This document shows, piece after piece, positions 1 to 15,100 of a stretch of 64,000 bases of DNA; position 1 is the stretch's first letter, and every line of letters begins with the position of its first letter. The DNA is from Aphis gossypii. Lineage: Eukaryota > Arthropoda > Insecta > Hemiptera > Aphididae. A program made the position numbers and the translations under genes. The stretch lies in the NCBI RefSeq assembly GCF_020184175.1, contig NC_065531.1, positions 62,636,806 to 62,700,805 on the forward strand, in the 5' to 3' direction. A model generated the notes under the pieces. That model searched no databases and was not told the origin of the DNA. It saw only the letters and a list, made by a program, of their open reading frames with translations.

Positions 1-2329
1 TGGAGTATTACATTATTGTATTATACAAAATATATAATACATAGGTATCTCGTATCTATACAACCATACACATAAATATACCATTTTAACACTAACTCTT
101 ATAAATTTATGAAGATTTATAATAAAGTTTTTTAATTATTTTTTAATAAATTTTAACGCGTTAATTCCTAAACCCTAAGCATAGATTTAACTTACACACG
201 TTATAATTCAACTACAGGTGTAAACGATTAATAACAATAATAACCTACCTACTTATTTCACTGATAAAATTAACGTAACATCTCAAACTAATAACTATAC
301 ACTACTACCTATCTATCGTTCAATGATTATAGGTATAGTTATAAAATCAATGTTTTATATTACAATAATAAATAAATAAGTCAACCCAAAACACCTACCT
401 ACATTTTGAATTTCATAATATTGTGAAGCAGAATAATACCTCGTACCATTTCTCTCCGTTCACCAAAATTTAAAATACCTACTTATAACAGTTATAACTT
501 GAAAACAACTCGTTCAAATTTTAATTTTTATCGAATAACTTCACAAAATATTCTACTTCACAGTACGAAATTAAAAATGTATAATATAATTCAAAGTTTT
601 AAAATAATTATAACGATAAAAAATTCAATTAAAAAAAAAATGTTTTATTTCGTAGGCAGGATATTATATCAAAAAAAAAAAAAAAATTCTAAGAAAGGTT
701 GGGTAATACATTTTTAAATAATGAGTAGGTATTATTTGATTAAAAAATCACCCTGTATTATACATTTTAATTTATATGTTTAATGCTTTTTTTAAATGCT
801 AGCCCTTTTTTATGTCACCTAAATTTATATTTAATAAATTTCATTTATTTACCAACTAAAAATTAATAAACTATTTAACTGTGACTAGGTATCTCATAAT
901 ACTTTGATTTTTCAAGCCTATAATTACACACTATAAATTACAATAATATGTACCTATAATAAATATAATAAGCAAATATGATGTTTTTAGACTGAGTCAA
1001 AAAATAACATATTTTGCAACCATTTCAAACGAAAAACTTTATGCTTATGCTTTGATAAATAATAATAAAAATTGTTAACCTAACATGGTCAATCAAAAAA
1101 ATAATTACTTGATCAAAACTAGAAATAGGTATTCTATATCTCTATAAAATTTAAGTTAATTTACTGTAAGTATTTAAATTTTAAAATATTAAATCAAACC
1201 ACTTTAGACTGCAGTGGCTCTCAACCTTTTTAAAAACAACGCGGCTACTGCTCTTCGCATAATTTTCGCGCATATAACCAACTTTTTCTTCAACGAAGAA
1301 CCTTTATTTTTTAAGTCATTGTAAAATGTTGTGTATTGATGACAAAAATTTAATACTGAAAAATTCCTATTTTTATATTAATACTAAACCTGTATGACCT
1401 TAAATCTTAATATTTTATACCACAATCGCGGCACACTTCTATATGATAAAGCAACAGGTATTCTATATTTCTACTGTTTCTTCTTGCACTGTATTTTGAT
1501 TATTTTGGATACCTATTGAATATTTTTCTAATTATATTACTTAATAGTTAAATTAAAGCTAACAATCTCGCGTGAACATCAAAACTATTAAAAACTGTTT
1601 ACACGTGTTTTCCTCATCAGTGTTGTATTAAAATTAGTGTGGTTTAAATCAATCAGAATTGTTAGTTCGTTCTATCAATTGACACAGTTTCTTAAATCGT
1701 CTAGACTCTAGACCCCAGCAACCCAACGTCTATTAACTGTTCCCCCATTAACTAGCCCCCAAAGCTTTAAATAGAAGCATTATTTTGACAAATTATAATG
1801 TACATGGACACAAAAAAAAACATTCAGAATCTAAAAAAATGAGTGAATACAAATGTAAACAATAACTAATAGAATAATATGGTACACTTTTTCAAAACTA
1901 TTCATTCAAAAACAATATTGTCTTGAAACATCTCTAATATATACAAGCAGTTAATTTTTTATGTATACTAACAAATTATAAACAAAATTGTAAAAAACAT
2001 TTTCACATTTTATAATTACATTTTAATTAAGGTAGGTATACTAAATTTTGAAATACAAAATAATATATATTACAATGCATTTAACAATCTTATTTCAGTG
2101 CATATAAAAACTTAAAATAATATTATTGAATAATTAATAATTTTAGATAAAAATATTATGGACTGTCCATTAAAAAAAATATTTATTCTTAAAGAAAAAT
2201 GTATAAAATTTCTTTTATGCTGCAATTAATTGTATAATAAATTATAAATAAATAAATACTGTACATACTATTTACTTTGCTACATTTCATTATTTATTTA
2301 TTTACAAAAATTACAGTAAATTTTTTTAG
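1..2329. other. Intergenic AT-rich sequence
   Basis: I see no convincing gene here. The one longer open frame (499-717) runs through poly-A and has no recognisable content. A hAT-like terminal motif begins at 1212 and is listed separately. On the minus strand, AATAAA motifs overlap at 2293-2302, about 30 bases past the stop codon of the kinase gene, and fit its poly(A) signal. Confidence 0.5.
1212..1440. mobile_element. One-ended hAT/SPIN-like MITE remnant
   Basis: CAGTGGCTCTCAACCTTTTT at 1212-1231 resembles the left terminal inverted repeat of SPIN-type hAT MITEs (family motif CAGTGGTTCTCAACC). A short GCGGCACAC block near 1428-1437 is typical of the interior of such elements. I do not find the matching right terminus or a target-site duplication, so the right boundary is a guess and the call rests on one end only. 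Confidence 0.3.
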
Positions 2330-4654
2330 TTATTTTTTTGAACTCAACTTTTCTGTTTTATACTGCTTTAACAGTTTCTTCAATAAAGCATAATCTGGCT
2401 TTTCTGCAGGTTCTAGATTATAAATCAAATTCATGGTTTCAAAATAACCTGTAAATAATTTAAATAAATTTAAAATAATAAAAAGCATTTTTACAACAAT
2501 TTCACAAAAATAATTTAAACCAGCTATTAATTTATGTATTATATATTTATGACAATCATAGAACCAATAAAATTTCTTTAAAAATGATAATATATTTTTT
2601 AATTATTATTTTTATTTTAAGTAAACATTACATTCAAATTCACTACAAGAATCTCTTTAGTTACTCTTGAATAAAATAATATAATACATTTTAAAGTACA
2701 ATATCTTAAGATAATTTCAAGTATTAATAATTTATTTACATTAATTTCTTGTTACCTTTATTACCCATGAACATTGAACCAATATTGTTTATTATATTAA
2801 CTTAAGTTATCTCTAGTATTAAAATATAACCAATTGATATGGATTTATTTTTATTTCATATTAAATTTTGAAAATTATGATCATTAACTGTAGGATATTT
2901 TTTTTATAATAGTAGATTTAAGGAATATGTATTTTTGTATGAGGTACATGGCTTTAAAATTATTACCTAATATAAAGACAGTGCTTAACTCCAGCACTAT
3001 TCTGCAACTATGGCCAAATACTATGCCACACCATTCCCCAGATATAGTTTAATACTTACTAATAAAAATATATCCCAAAAATTTTAATTTTAATAAAGTA
3101 AATGTTTTATTTTTATTACTTTTTCATTAAAAAAATTTATAATACTTACAATTTGGTACATTATTAAAATCATAAATTTTTTTATTTGGCCCTGCAGCTA
3201 AAATTGCATCCTTCATCTCACTTTTAGATTTAATAGTTTTAGGCAATGTTAAATTTTTCCATGGTAATTTTATTTTTAACCATTCCAAACCATTATACAT
3301 TAAACTTTCCAGATCACCTCGTCGCGTATGCACTACAAAGTAAATACAATTTGTATAAAACATAAAAAATGTAGTAAGAAATTTGAACAATAAAAAAAAA
3401 AAAAAACAAAAATTACTTCCAAGATGGCCATCTAGAGCTATATAATTTAGTGTACCATTATTGGCACATTTTTTATCTGGCTTAACATCTTCAGTCTTGT
3501 ACTTAGTTACCATACCAAAATCTCCTAAATACACATGATTATTTTTTGGCTTTTTACCAATAAATATATTTTGACATTTGATATCCCAATGAACATATCC
3601 ACATTCATGTATAAACTCTAAGGCATCAATCTAAAAATAAAAATAAATAAAACAAATTCAAATTGATGTAACATTAATAAAATAAAATGTATTACTTACA
3701 ATTTGTCGAACTATGTTAATGACAGCTCCTAGTAGTAAACTATCTGAAACAGTTTGAAGAAATGCCTCCAAATCTTTGTCAAACTTTTCAATGACTATAA
3801 ATCTATATTTATTGTTATTGTGAATAGTGCTTCCAAAACCATAGAATCTTGGTAGAGGTAATTCTTTCAACTTTTTAATTGTTATCCATTTTTTAACATC
3901 TAGACATAAAATAATTAATTTACACAATTATTTAATATATCTATACTCTATTCACCGAGAAAATGTGTTTTTTTCTTTAAATGGAGCTGAGAAGTGTAAA
4001 TTTTGGTAATTACAATTAAAAATTGCGCATTTTGGTTAGAACATAACCACATTTAATTGGTGAACAAATTATACACATAAAATTATATTTAAATACCTTC
4101 TTCCTTCACGTTTTTAAGATAAAACATCCGTTCCACAAACAGGGGTCCACTTTCCATATTTTCCTATCATCAAAGCTCAATTAAGAATATATTATTTTAT
4201 AAATACAATACAATTTTATTATATGAAATCAGAAATACTAATTAAAACCAAAATAAAATAAAAACAAAATTTTTTTCCAATACATGTAATAAGCTAAAAT
4301 AAACCCAATGATTTTTTATATAATGTACTAAAATAAAATAATCAATTCATTTTTTATAAAATAATTTTGTTTAAATTTTATGTGATAATTGTTATTATTA
4401 AAAATATCATACTGTCTTAATTGCATATTCTGTTTTTGTTCTAGCCTTATATTTTGTTCCTAAAAAATACATTATAAATAAGTATTTTTATGGTTTATTA
4501 TAATTAATTAATAACTCAACTAACCACAATAAACATATCCAAACCCTCCACTGCCAATTATGTTTTGGATTTCCCATTCGATACCGTTGATATCTTTTAG
4601 TAATGATCCTGGAGGTAATTCTTCTTTAGGTGTGGTTTTTGCTTTTTTGCTCAT
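2330..4654 (-). CDS. VRK: Vaccinia-related kinase (VRK1-like) protein, 7 exons
   Basis: Ser/Thr kinase of the VRK family; family members act in the nucleus on histones and BAF at the nuclear envelope (family knowledge). Exons, transcription order: 4654-4525, 4459-4413, 4163-4097, 3899-3700, 3630-3417, 3332-3150, 2448-2330. All junctions are GT/AG, phases agree, and the product is 319 aa. Visible motifs: Gly-rich loop GSGGFG in exon 1, the beta3 lysine in YAIKT, a candidate alpha-C glutamate in GPLFVERMFY (VRK-typical GPLF), catalytic loop YVHWDIKCQN, and metal-binding DFG in YLGDFGM. VRK hallmarks RRGDLESL and DGHLG follow. The HWD tripeptide is odd, because VRKs usually have HGD and most kinases HRD; D, K and N are all kept, so activity is plausible. 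The protein lacks the long C-terminal tail of vertebrate VRK1. The ATG follows an acceptor-like TTTTTTTAG, so a non-coding 5' exon is likely. It could be one of several VRK paralogs rather than the ball/VRK1 ortholog. Confidence 0.9.
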
Positions 4655-7600
4655 ATTTCACCTAAAAAAATGTTATCTTACAATTAAAATATACATGTTA
4701 TAAGTTTGAAATAAATTAATTTGATAATTTAACACACAAATATATGCCTATACCCATACAATATTCTTTTTTAATCAAGTCATATACTTAAAGGTCCTTA
4801 TACATACACTACAGCAAGGGCGATAAAATAATAGCTTATTGTCTTGGCAGAGCCTTAACAGAAAATTGTATCCAGCTACATTTTACCACTACTGTTGCAA
4901 TGTAGGTAAGCCTTTATTCAGTTAATTTAATTAAAACTTCAAATATGGTTATCTAGGATACTTTCAAAAGTATTAATTAATAGTTATGTAAATACTTTAA
5001 TATCAATAGAAATACTATTAATCAGTATTTTTTCAGCACAATGAGATAAATCTTTTAATCTATTTTTAATAGATAATGTAGTATTTAAAAAAAAAATCTA
5101 AATTATTTTTAGCAGTTAAAAGTTTTTTACAATAATATTAGTTACAGTATAACAGATAATTCTTGTCTTGAATGTTCAACTTCACACATAATTTTCTTTT
5201 AAAATCAAACAAATTCTTTAAAAATATAATATTAGCTGAATCGTATAATGTTATTAGTAATCATTAGTCATATAATCAAAATAATAACTGCAGAAGGAAA
5301 TTAGGAAATTAATGATGCCATCTCTCAACTCAAAAAATGATACATAATTCTTAAACAAAAAATAATTTTACATGTTATGGGTGCAGCATTTAAATAATAT
5401 TCAAAATATTTTAAGAAAATGATAAAATCACTGAAATGTATAAAGAAAAGTATTTGATTGTAAAAATATGTGGTTGCTATTCATAAAAATAAGTTGTACT
5501 GAGCAAAGGCAAAACTTTAGTACCTACACATAAAAAAAAACACAAGAATATAAATGTGAGTACCTATTCTTATTTCTTTAATAGCATTTTGAACAAAAAC
5601 TTCATGGTTAAAATTGAACAAATCTAAATCTACTTAATTGTTAAGTTTTCAGTGAGTATGGGGAAACCAAAATATATACCATATATATATTATGTAAAAG
5701 GTGGATTGACTTTTAATAAATAAATAATAAAAGAACAACCCTCTTGTGGCCGCAATCATCATTCGAAAGTAGGTAATCATAATAATTTAACAATGATATA
5801 CTATATTTAACTCAAAACTGGAAAACATTAACAATTGACATAAATGTAGATATTGGATGTCTAATATATCATTTCACAGTTGAAATTTTTAGCACAGAAA
5901 TGTGTTTGTTGCTTTAAACCAGTGAAAGTAATAATTTTTATATAATTAAACTCTAATAGTCATGCCAATGTTGAAACATCTCCAACAAATAAAAAAAAAA
6001 AAACCATTTTAGACTTATCAACATCAGCCATAAATTATAAAGATACTCAGTATTAAAGACAAATAAATCAATAACAAAAAATGTTCATACAAATTGCTTC
6101 AATTTTTCAATTTTTTCTATTTTTAATAAACTGTTTATATTATGTCTATTGATAAAATTATGAAGATGCATAATATAATAAAATGCTTTACCGCCGTTTA
6201 ACGTCAGTACAACACATACTTACGAAATTAAACTCAATACAGCAATTAAAATCACGTTAGTTGGTTGGGTGAAAGGTGGAAGTTCAAATTGTTCAAAATA
6301 AGTATGAACAAACAATTTATGGAAAAACAAATGAAAAGTAGAATATACTATTTAAATTATTAATTATAAAAATAAAATATTAAATAACTTAATATTAATA
6401 CTAAATAACAGTGAACAGTCAATAACAGACCGTTTGAGTATCATTTTAAATTGTCATGTACTCATATCATTGCAATTCGGCAGTTGTTAGAAAAATGATA
6501 AGGACACAGATTTCTGTATGGCAACTGATACGCGAGATTCACTGTTAATAATGTAAATATATGCACAATGCACAGGTGAAAAAAGTGGCACGATTTTAGT
6601 ATTTTAGTTAACATGAATACCGCCAAGCGGCCAATCACCGCCATATTACTCAAGACCGGTTGACGGTTACAATAATTATTATATTATTATTTATTATAAT
6701 TATTTTAATAATTATTTCGGTGCATTGAAGATAGACTTTATAATATAGTATTATTGTTCAAATTTCATAATTCATATTATGAAAAATAATTATATCATTC
6801 TAATAAGTTAAAATAAATAAAAATGTTATATGTAGGCACAAATTCAATTAAATAAATAATATATAGAGTTAGACTTCCACATTCCAGTCATAACAAACAG
6901 TATTTAAAATAATAATCACTTCCCAATATTGTTGCAAATATATAAGAATTATTGTAAGAACTATGACTGTTTATTTAAACATTTGATAAGTACTATTGAG
7001 TCTGACTCAATTGACTCTTGACTATTTTTTTTCAAAAGTTTAATAGGTAAATTAATTAATTAAAAATTTGTCCCGAGCTGTAAAACAGGATATGCTTTCG
7101 AGCTCCAAAAATATAAGACCACAATAGATTAAAAAAAATGTACCTATGATTATTTTTAAATTTAAAGTAGATAATTACTAATTAGTTCCACAATAATATA
7201 TTGTTATAATATAGTACTAATAATTTATACTATGATAAATTATTTGTACATACAATCATTTTAAATAATTTTCAAGATACTCATATTAATACATTAAATA
7301 CTATAATGTACAATACAATTTATTAATTATAGTTTCTATTAATAATAAATAACTATTATGTACAATATGTTAATTCAATTTTAAACTTTTGTAAAAATGT
7401 GTAATATACAATTTTTCTTTATTACAATATTCCTATAGGCTATAACATACCTATTTAAGTTTAAGTTTCATGTTTTCATCAACTGATTAAGATATAATTA
7501 TAACTTTACGTGCAATGAAGCAAATTCAACTAGACAAAAAAAACAAATAGCCCCACTAGAACAATAGTATAAACTTATATCCCAATCCCACCCCAGAACC

Positions 7601-9121
7601 AATTCCAAATTATGCCACTATAAACAAGTATATTAATTTTTAATGGATAGTTGGAAAATGCTTCAAAATGTTTTATATTCAATAACTAAGAATATAAATT
7701 AACTGATGGATAGCAGAGATTTAGTACTATTATAAAAATTAATTCCAGCCAGAAAATCCTTCCAATTATTGAATAATCATTTTCAACACAAGGCTAAAAA
7801 TATATAATGGTTTTAAGAATTTTAAAAAGATTACAATACAATTTCTCTACACCGCCTAACATAGAAGCTCTTAACAAAAATAACACCACCAAAATCATTG
7901 AGATCGAAATCCACCTTATAAATCAAATACTTGAATCTTTAAGAATCTCAATGGTCCCATAAATTGAACTTTTCTACTTTAATTTACTAACTTAATTTTA
8001 GTTTAGCTCAATTAATTGGTATATACATTTTTTTCACAAAACTTATTTCAGGAATCAAAAATATTTATTGGGTGATATTTAAATGTTAAAAATTTAAAAT
8101 ATATACATACTTACTTTCGAGACCCACAAATAGTATAGCCCTACATAGTTATTAATTCGCATTCTTACTTTTTATATCATCTAATAAAATCAAACTACCG
8201 CACACCTACTTATATATATTTAATTTTATCACCATATATTATAAAAATATATTATTACAACTTAAAATAATTGCAGACTTGTATTCAAGGAAAGGAATGA
8301 GTTATTTAAAAAGGAGACTGCAAGCAATATCTTTGCCTAGTAAAACACAGACCAAATTCTTTAAACACATGATTTAAATTTTTTTTATTTATTAAACAAG
8401 ACATTAAATCACTATAAGTTAACATGATAAACTGAAATAAAGTATAACATATTTCTTTTGTAATAGTCCCAATGAAAAATAATATGATTACATTTTAATA
8501 ATTTGAATAATAATAAATAGATAATATTGTTTATGCTAATAAACATAGAACTCAGTCATACAATACTAATTAAATAAATACATAGTTTTCTAGTAAAAAT
8601 TACTATAAAAATTAAAATTGTCTCAATGGTTAATTACTGAGTACTAAAAAAAATAGATTTAAAAAAAAAAAATTAATACAATGTGCGAAGGATAAGAAAA
8701 TTATTAAAATATACTTTTGACAATAATATATTTTAAAAACCAAACACACATTTGTGCTCTTTCCATCGATTAATTATCAAATTATCAGTTCAAATAATTA
8801 TTTATACAGTAAGACAACATACAGATTACTGTATCAATAATTATTCATAAATTTTACTTAGCACACAGACCCTGCAATAATTTAAAAATTTAAGTTGTAT
8901 GCCAAAAACAAATTAAAATACAAAACATTTTATAACTATAAAAAATATTTAACGAATGTCTAACAAATTGAGAATATTAAACCGATAAACTATAAGACAA
9001 TAAAAAATACTCAAGGTAGATTTACGGAAAATGGCACATTTATAAACTGTAAAAGGAACAAAATAATCATCTATGCTTGTCTTGGAGTGCTTAAGCTGAA
9101 CTTATGAATTATCTATTGTGA
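4655..9121. other. Intergenic region upstream of the kinase gene
   Basis: No coding gene is supported. The stretch at about 6200-6660 is less AT-rich and is treated separately as a possible 5' exon and promoter. The rest is AT-rich with poly-A runs and no recognised transposon. The 3' end of the next minus-strand gene lies at 9122. Confidence 0.4.
6224..6660 (-). promoter_or_regulatory. Putative 5' non-coding exon / promoter of the VRK gene
   Basis: On the minus strand a textbook donor GTAAGTATG begins at 6223. Upstream of it, up to about 6660, the sequence is locally richer in CG and contains GCCAT-type motifs near 6640. The coding exon of the kinase starts just after an acceptor-like polypyrimidine-AG (4663-4662), so an upstream exon is required or likely, and this is the best nearby candidate. 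The short open frame here (6653-6462) has no recognisable content. This is inference from splice motifs only. Confidence 0.3.
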
Positions 9122-12100
9122 TTATTTAGCTTGGAAAATTATATGAGACTTTTGATTCATAAATACCAAGTTAAGCTTAGAGCTAAGACCAACATTATCG
9201 ATATACAACAATTTAGACTCATTTTGCTTTGAGTATTTGACTACAACTGCAGTACCAGAAACACGAACGGAATGAGACTCATTGTCAGATTTATCACTCT
9301 TCAACATCACTTGACATGTAACATCCACATGGATGTACTTTGTCACAGTCACTCCAGTTGTACCTTTAACCTAAAATTTAAAAGTTAACTTTACAGCATT
9401 AAAATAAAATTAATAATACTATAGATTAAATAACACTGTAGAATTTAGATACACAATATCAATACAATAATTTATCACTTACCTATTATTTTATTTTTGT
9501 TTTGATTTACCAGTGTAGCATGAAAACAGGAGAAAAGTAGATACTTATTTCTCTCCTTTTTCTATCATGCATCACTAGTGAATCAAATCCAAATTAAAAT
9601 AACAAACGATAAATGATTGCATCGGTGTTGTATATAACTATAGTGCTATTTAAGCTATGATAATACTCTTACAATGCATTGTTGATCCTCGATTTGAGGA
9701 TTATCACTGCGGAAGACTGTGGCTTCACCAATACGTTGAGTGTCATTCATGACATCAAACTTCATACCACAAAATACAGCTTGAGGTTCAAAACCATAAC
9801 CCTCTGGATATGAATCACTCCAGAAGAAGTTTGTGTTATTGTTAAGGTTATGGCTATCAGGTTTAAAAGTCATACGTTTTCCATATCCCATTCCAATGTT
9901 AACTAATTGTAACGCATTACCTTCAAACAAATAATCCTTATGACCTGTTGGACGTACTTTATAATGAAAACCAGGCATGATTCTTGGATCAACATAAGTG
10001 CCTAATAAAAAAAAAAAATTATTTGACACTGCAATACAGGATCATATGTTATTATTTACCAATCACTGGCAATTCGTATGGTTCTAAACCTGTCATTGTA
10101 TACATAGTGGGAGCATCACCAATACTACGCCCATTTAATACCAATTGCCGTTGTTTATCATCTACACCTGGTATTAAAGTATAACCTCGACATGGTATAA
10201 AACCAATAGAAGCATCTAATATCTTAATAAGCTTCGCTGATCCACGTGGTAGTTTAGAAGCCACAGCAATACCCGTGACCTAAGTAGAACAATTAAAATT
10301 TATTAAAATCATGACAAAGTAAGGCTATTTAAAATTGATTCACAGACCAACAATTTATTAAAAATACAAGTCTTACAGGTGTTATTGCAGATGAATCTTC
10401 TTTATAGAACCAATCTACTTTGCACAACATGCTGACTTCTACATGTTTCCTCACCTCGCCATTCTTTACTACTTCGTGATCAACTTCTCTCTGAGCATTC
10501 TAAAAATTATCAATTAAAATTAATAAATATATTTATTAGTTTAGAGTTAAGAATACCAGTAATATTCAACCAATAACATGTTTAATTTAATTAAGGTACA
10601 TAATTTCATTTCAACATTTTTTATGATTAGTCAAAATAAGTGGAATAACTACAGAAAACCAAAGCATGGCTATGCCTCAGGGCCCTGAACTTTTGTTTGA
10701 TACTGCCCCAGGGAATCAATTTAAAGTTATGTCTCCGGTAAAAATATTCATGGATTTATGGGTACTTATAAATCTAATTTATTCAAAAATAAACAAATAT
10801 AAAACTAATAAACTATTACACTGCTAGATAGTTTTCTAAAGGATATAAGACATTTTAGTTGAAAATTAATATTTTTCCATAAAATAATTAAATTACCGGG
10901 ATTTTAGTGACTTCTATTGTAGCCACAGCAACATTGTTTGCATCAAAAACTGTGAAGTTGTCTCCAACAGACACAACATGCACTTGAAATGCATAACCAG
11001 AAGGCATGGAATCAGTCCAAAAATAATTTTCGTTATCATTCAACAATCCTGGACTAGCTTCAAATGTTAAACGTCTAGAATAACCACGGCCAATGCTCAT
11101 TAATTCCAATGCTCTATTATCAAATAAGAATCTTGTACGCTAAAAAATTAAAAATATCATATTAAACATTTTTAATTATAAATATCACTTTTTTGTTTAA
11201 CTACCTCTTTATTTTCAATTGGACGGACTTTGTATTTAAACCCAGGCACAATATTTGGATGGATCCAAACACCAACAGCAGCAAACTCATATGGCCGTAG
11301 TAATGGAACTGAATATTTAGCAGGAAAATCATTGAGATCAGCTCCATCCAGATTAACTACAGAAGTTTCTTCAATACTCCAATCAGAATTTTTCAAATTT
11401 GCAGTTGTTAAACTATTGAATGCAGATGGTACACTAATTTTTTCTGGATCAGAGGTATCAGCAAGCTCCTATAAAAACACATTAAAAAATAGAAATCAAT
11501 TATATTTTTCTATACTGAGAAAAGTGGATTGTCTACTGATATTTTTAAGGAGATATTAGTTATTGCTTATAACTACAGATTAAAAAAAAAACTATTATTA
11601 ATTTTAAGGTTATAAATCGATTGAATATAAAAGGAAAAATATTTAAGCATTAAGGAGATATCAATTTAAAAATAGTAGTGATATATAATTTCTAAAATTT
11701 ACTATTGATATTCTTATTTAATTTAGAAGATTTTCAATAACACAATATTGATGGCGGCAGAAAAACAAGTGGTCTTGATAAATTTAAGAGAAAACATTGA
11801 CAAAGCGGCAGGTGAAATGGATATCAATATTGATTGTGTTGTTTCCTAGTATCCTCCACGGTCCACAGCATAACTCCTTGTTGCACGTCCAGGATTCACT
11901 ATGTAAGTTTCTAGTCTTAAAGTTTATCAATCACACATGTTTTTCTACCAACATTTGAAGTGCACCAATATTTCCAATTATTTATCAGTTGTTTTTTTTT
12001 TAAATATAAAATTACAATATTTCATGTTTATTTTTCATTCCAAACTCAATACATGAAAATAATTTTAATTCAATTCTTGAAGACATTTTTATATTAATAG

Positions 12101-15100
12101 TAACTTTATTATAAAATTAAGAAAAGTTTTCAACTATAAATCAAATTATAAGTTCAAAAACAAATAATAACATAAGGTACTAGAAACAAATAGGTATAAT
12201 TAAGTCTATCTAATAATTATACCTATAGTTTATGAATTAGAGTTAAAACTAGACACATTATTAAGAAAGAGTAATTTAATTGTTCTTTTTATTTAATCTC
12301 TTATAAATGTTTTTTTTTTTTGTATTTTTTTTTTCATTTTTTTTGTGTTGTTTTAGTAGAACAAATAAATGTAAAATTCATTAATCTATAAGTTTAATTA
12401 GAAGAAACTTAATACACAAATATTAAGTTTTTAGATTTTTATGTACATAAACATATATATATATTATGTATATAATATAACTGTGAAAATGTGTAATAAA
12501 TAATAATTAAATTCAAAATATAAAAATACCAAGATTCACATAAAAGGTTTAGGAAAAATAGAGAAATATTTGATCATGTAGTTCTCACGTGTTTAATATT
12601 CAATCATTGTTGGTTTCATAATTATAAAAATGTAATATTTTCAAAACCAGTAGATTAAAATTTCTCAAATACATACAAAGAACATCAAACAAAAAAATTA
12701 TATAACTAATATGTTTTTTACTTCTTATTATTTTATATGTAAAAAATATTACATCATAATAATAGTCAGATAAAAAACAAATATATGCGCATTATAGTAT
12801 CATTAATAATTACTCATATGGTATCAAAATATTTAATTGAACAATTTAAATAAATATATATAATATATTTATAATAAAAGTAAAATGAAAATTTTAATAT
12901 TTGTATCGCTTATTTCAAATTCTTTTGAATTGACTATTTAAATTTTAAACATCTATTTTTATTTAACCAGATATTACAATAAATCTGAGGTTTGTGTTTT
13001 ATATTATTATTCAAATAAAAAATATATTTATAATTTAGTACAAATCATTCACATACAAATTGTTTTTGCCATATTAGATGACAAATATGATTAATACGAA
13101 TCTACCTAGTTAATTATAATTTTAGAAATATATAGATTTCTAAATAATTTTATAAGTAGTAAAGCTACTTGGCCAGTATTTCCAGTATTTCATGATAATA
13201 CTTTCATTTATTTTTTTTTTTTTTTTTAGTCGCAACAAAAACTCACAAGCAACTTCGTTCTGATAATATGGAGTCCGTCATGGATATAAAAACCATGCAT
13301 GTAACTGATGAGTCCTGTAAACAAAATGTACATTGGCGAACATGTTTTTTTTTTTTTAACAGGCACCGTATCGATGACAGTTGAATCCAAATAAATAACA
13401 ACAATAATAATAATAATCCAAAACAGCAAATTACATAATAATTCTGTGATGAAATGCACAATTTGAGCTGCTACATAACTAATTGCAATTATATCATTTA
13501 TATTTCAATTTAATAGATAAAGAAAAAATTAGTCTAATTTAATAATTGTATTAAATAGTGGTATTAATAAAATCTAGGTATACAAAATAATAATAAGAAT
13601 AAAACACTTTAATCTTTTACAATTATACTTGAAGGTTATAACTTAAGTGTTATAATTAGGATACAACATATTTATTATTTAGTTAAATACTAAAATGTAA
13701 CAACTCAATGTGTGCATTCATGTTTTTGTATATAGATTGCATCATAATATATGCATAATTACTTACAGGAAAATAAAATATTTTTAACATACTAATAACT
13801 TACCAAGAGATAATAACTTACCAACCCTGAACTGACAAGAACAGGGCTCTGGTAAAAGGAGTTCATGAACTTCATATTTATTAAAAAATAAGCCTGAGGC
13901 GTAAATAGACTTTAATACATGTACACATTGAATACTATAAGAAACTCGACTGTATACTATCGAATAAAAAGAAAGACTACTAGACAATTGTTTAAATACT
14001 AACTACTTAAAATAATATAATGGTACAGAAGCCACATGAAATCATAAGTTTAAATGAATTTGAAAAAAGGATGCTTCATAGAAACCTCACTAGCTCAACA
14101 TTCAATTAATATTAGTACTTGAACACAATATAACATAAATTGAAATTTTATGGCTTTTTCTGAAGCTTAATTAAAACTAGCAATGAAATATTCAAAATAA
14201 TTAATTGTTATACATAACATGTTGAAATCAAAATTAAAATCTATGAAAACTGTAATATATAAGTATTTAATATTTAGTGGTAAATAAAAATATTTTTCAT
14301 TTTTAACCATAAACATAAAATATGGTCTTAATGTTTCTTATAATAATTTATCAATAGATAAATTTACCTACCAACCAATTGTAATAAACTATTAACTTAA
14401 AAATAATACTAACTTTTTTCATGTAACGAGCTTCATTCCTAGACTTGACTCCATCCCCAAGTAATTCTCCATCAGTTGGCTAAAAATAAAATTGTAATGA
14501 CACAACCATGATAAATAAACATATTTAAACATAACTTAATATAAATTATTAATCATACTGTTTAACAATCTAACTTCATAAAATTATAACTTAAATTTCT
14601 TTATCTAACATAAAATTTAATTTCAGCACTATACTCTAAATTTGTATTTTACATCAAAATTAACATATTAAGCATGCCTGATTTGTTTTAATATGTTATT
14701 TAAAAATACCTCATATTATTTCAAAGATAAAAATGTATATATTTTATATTCATATACAGTAATTACTTATATTTTACTTCCACAATGACATAGGTAGATA
14801 GCAAATGGAGGAGAAACAATTTTTTTGTTTCACAAAAGCAGTAGAGATGAATTTGAAATAAAATTATAGAAATGTAATAATATTAACTTACACTTAGTCT
14901 CAAGTATATAGTTAGTGCATACAATTTAAAAAGATTTATAATTAATGACCTTAAAAAATTTACATTCACTTCAGTTATGATTAAAAATATGCCCTTAGGA
15001 TACTTATTAATTAATTTTGTATTAAACAGGAACTATTTTTTTAATCATATTGTTAGTGATATATTTACTTTTTTATTCTTAATTGATAATTCCTATAATT

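Noticed and set aside
6462..6653. 63-codon minus-strand frame
   Set aside because: No recognisable content; it lies in a region better explained as a 5' untranslated exon or promoter of the kinase gene.
13305..13315. CTGATGAGTCC, identical to part of a hammerhead ribozyme core
   Set aside because: The matching GGAC-GAAA half of stem II and the second core strand are missing within the expected distance, so this is probably chance or too decayed to call.
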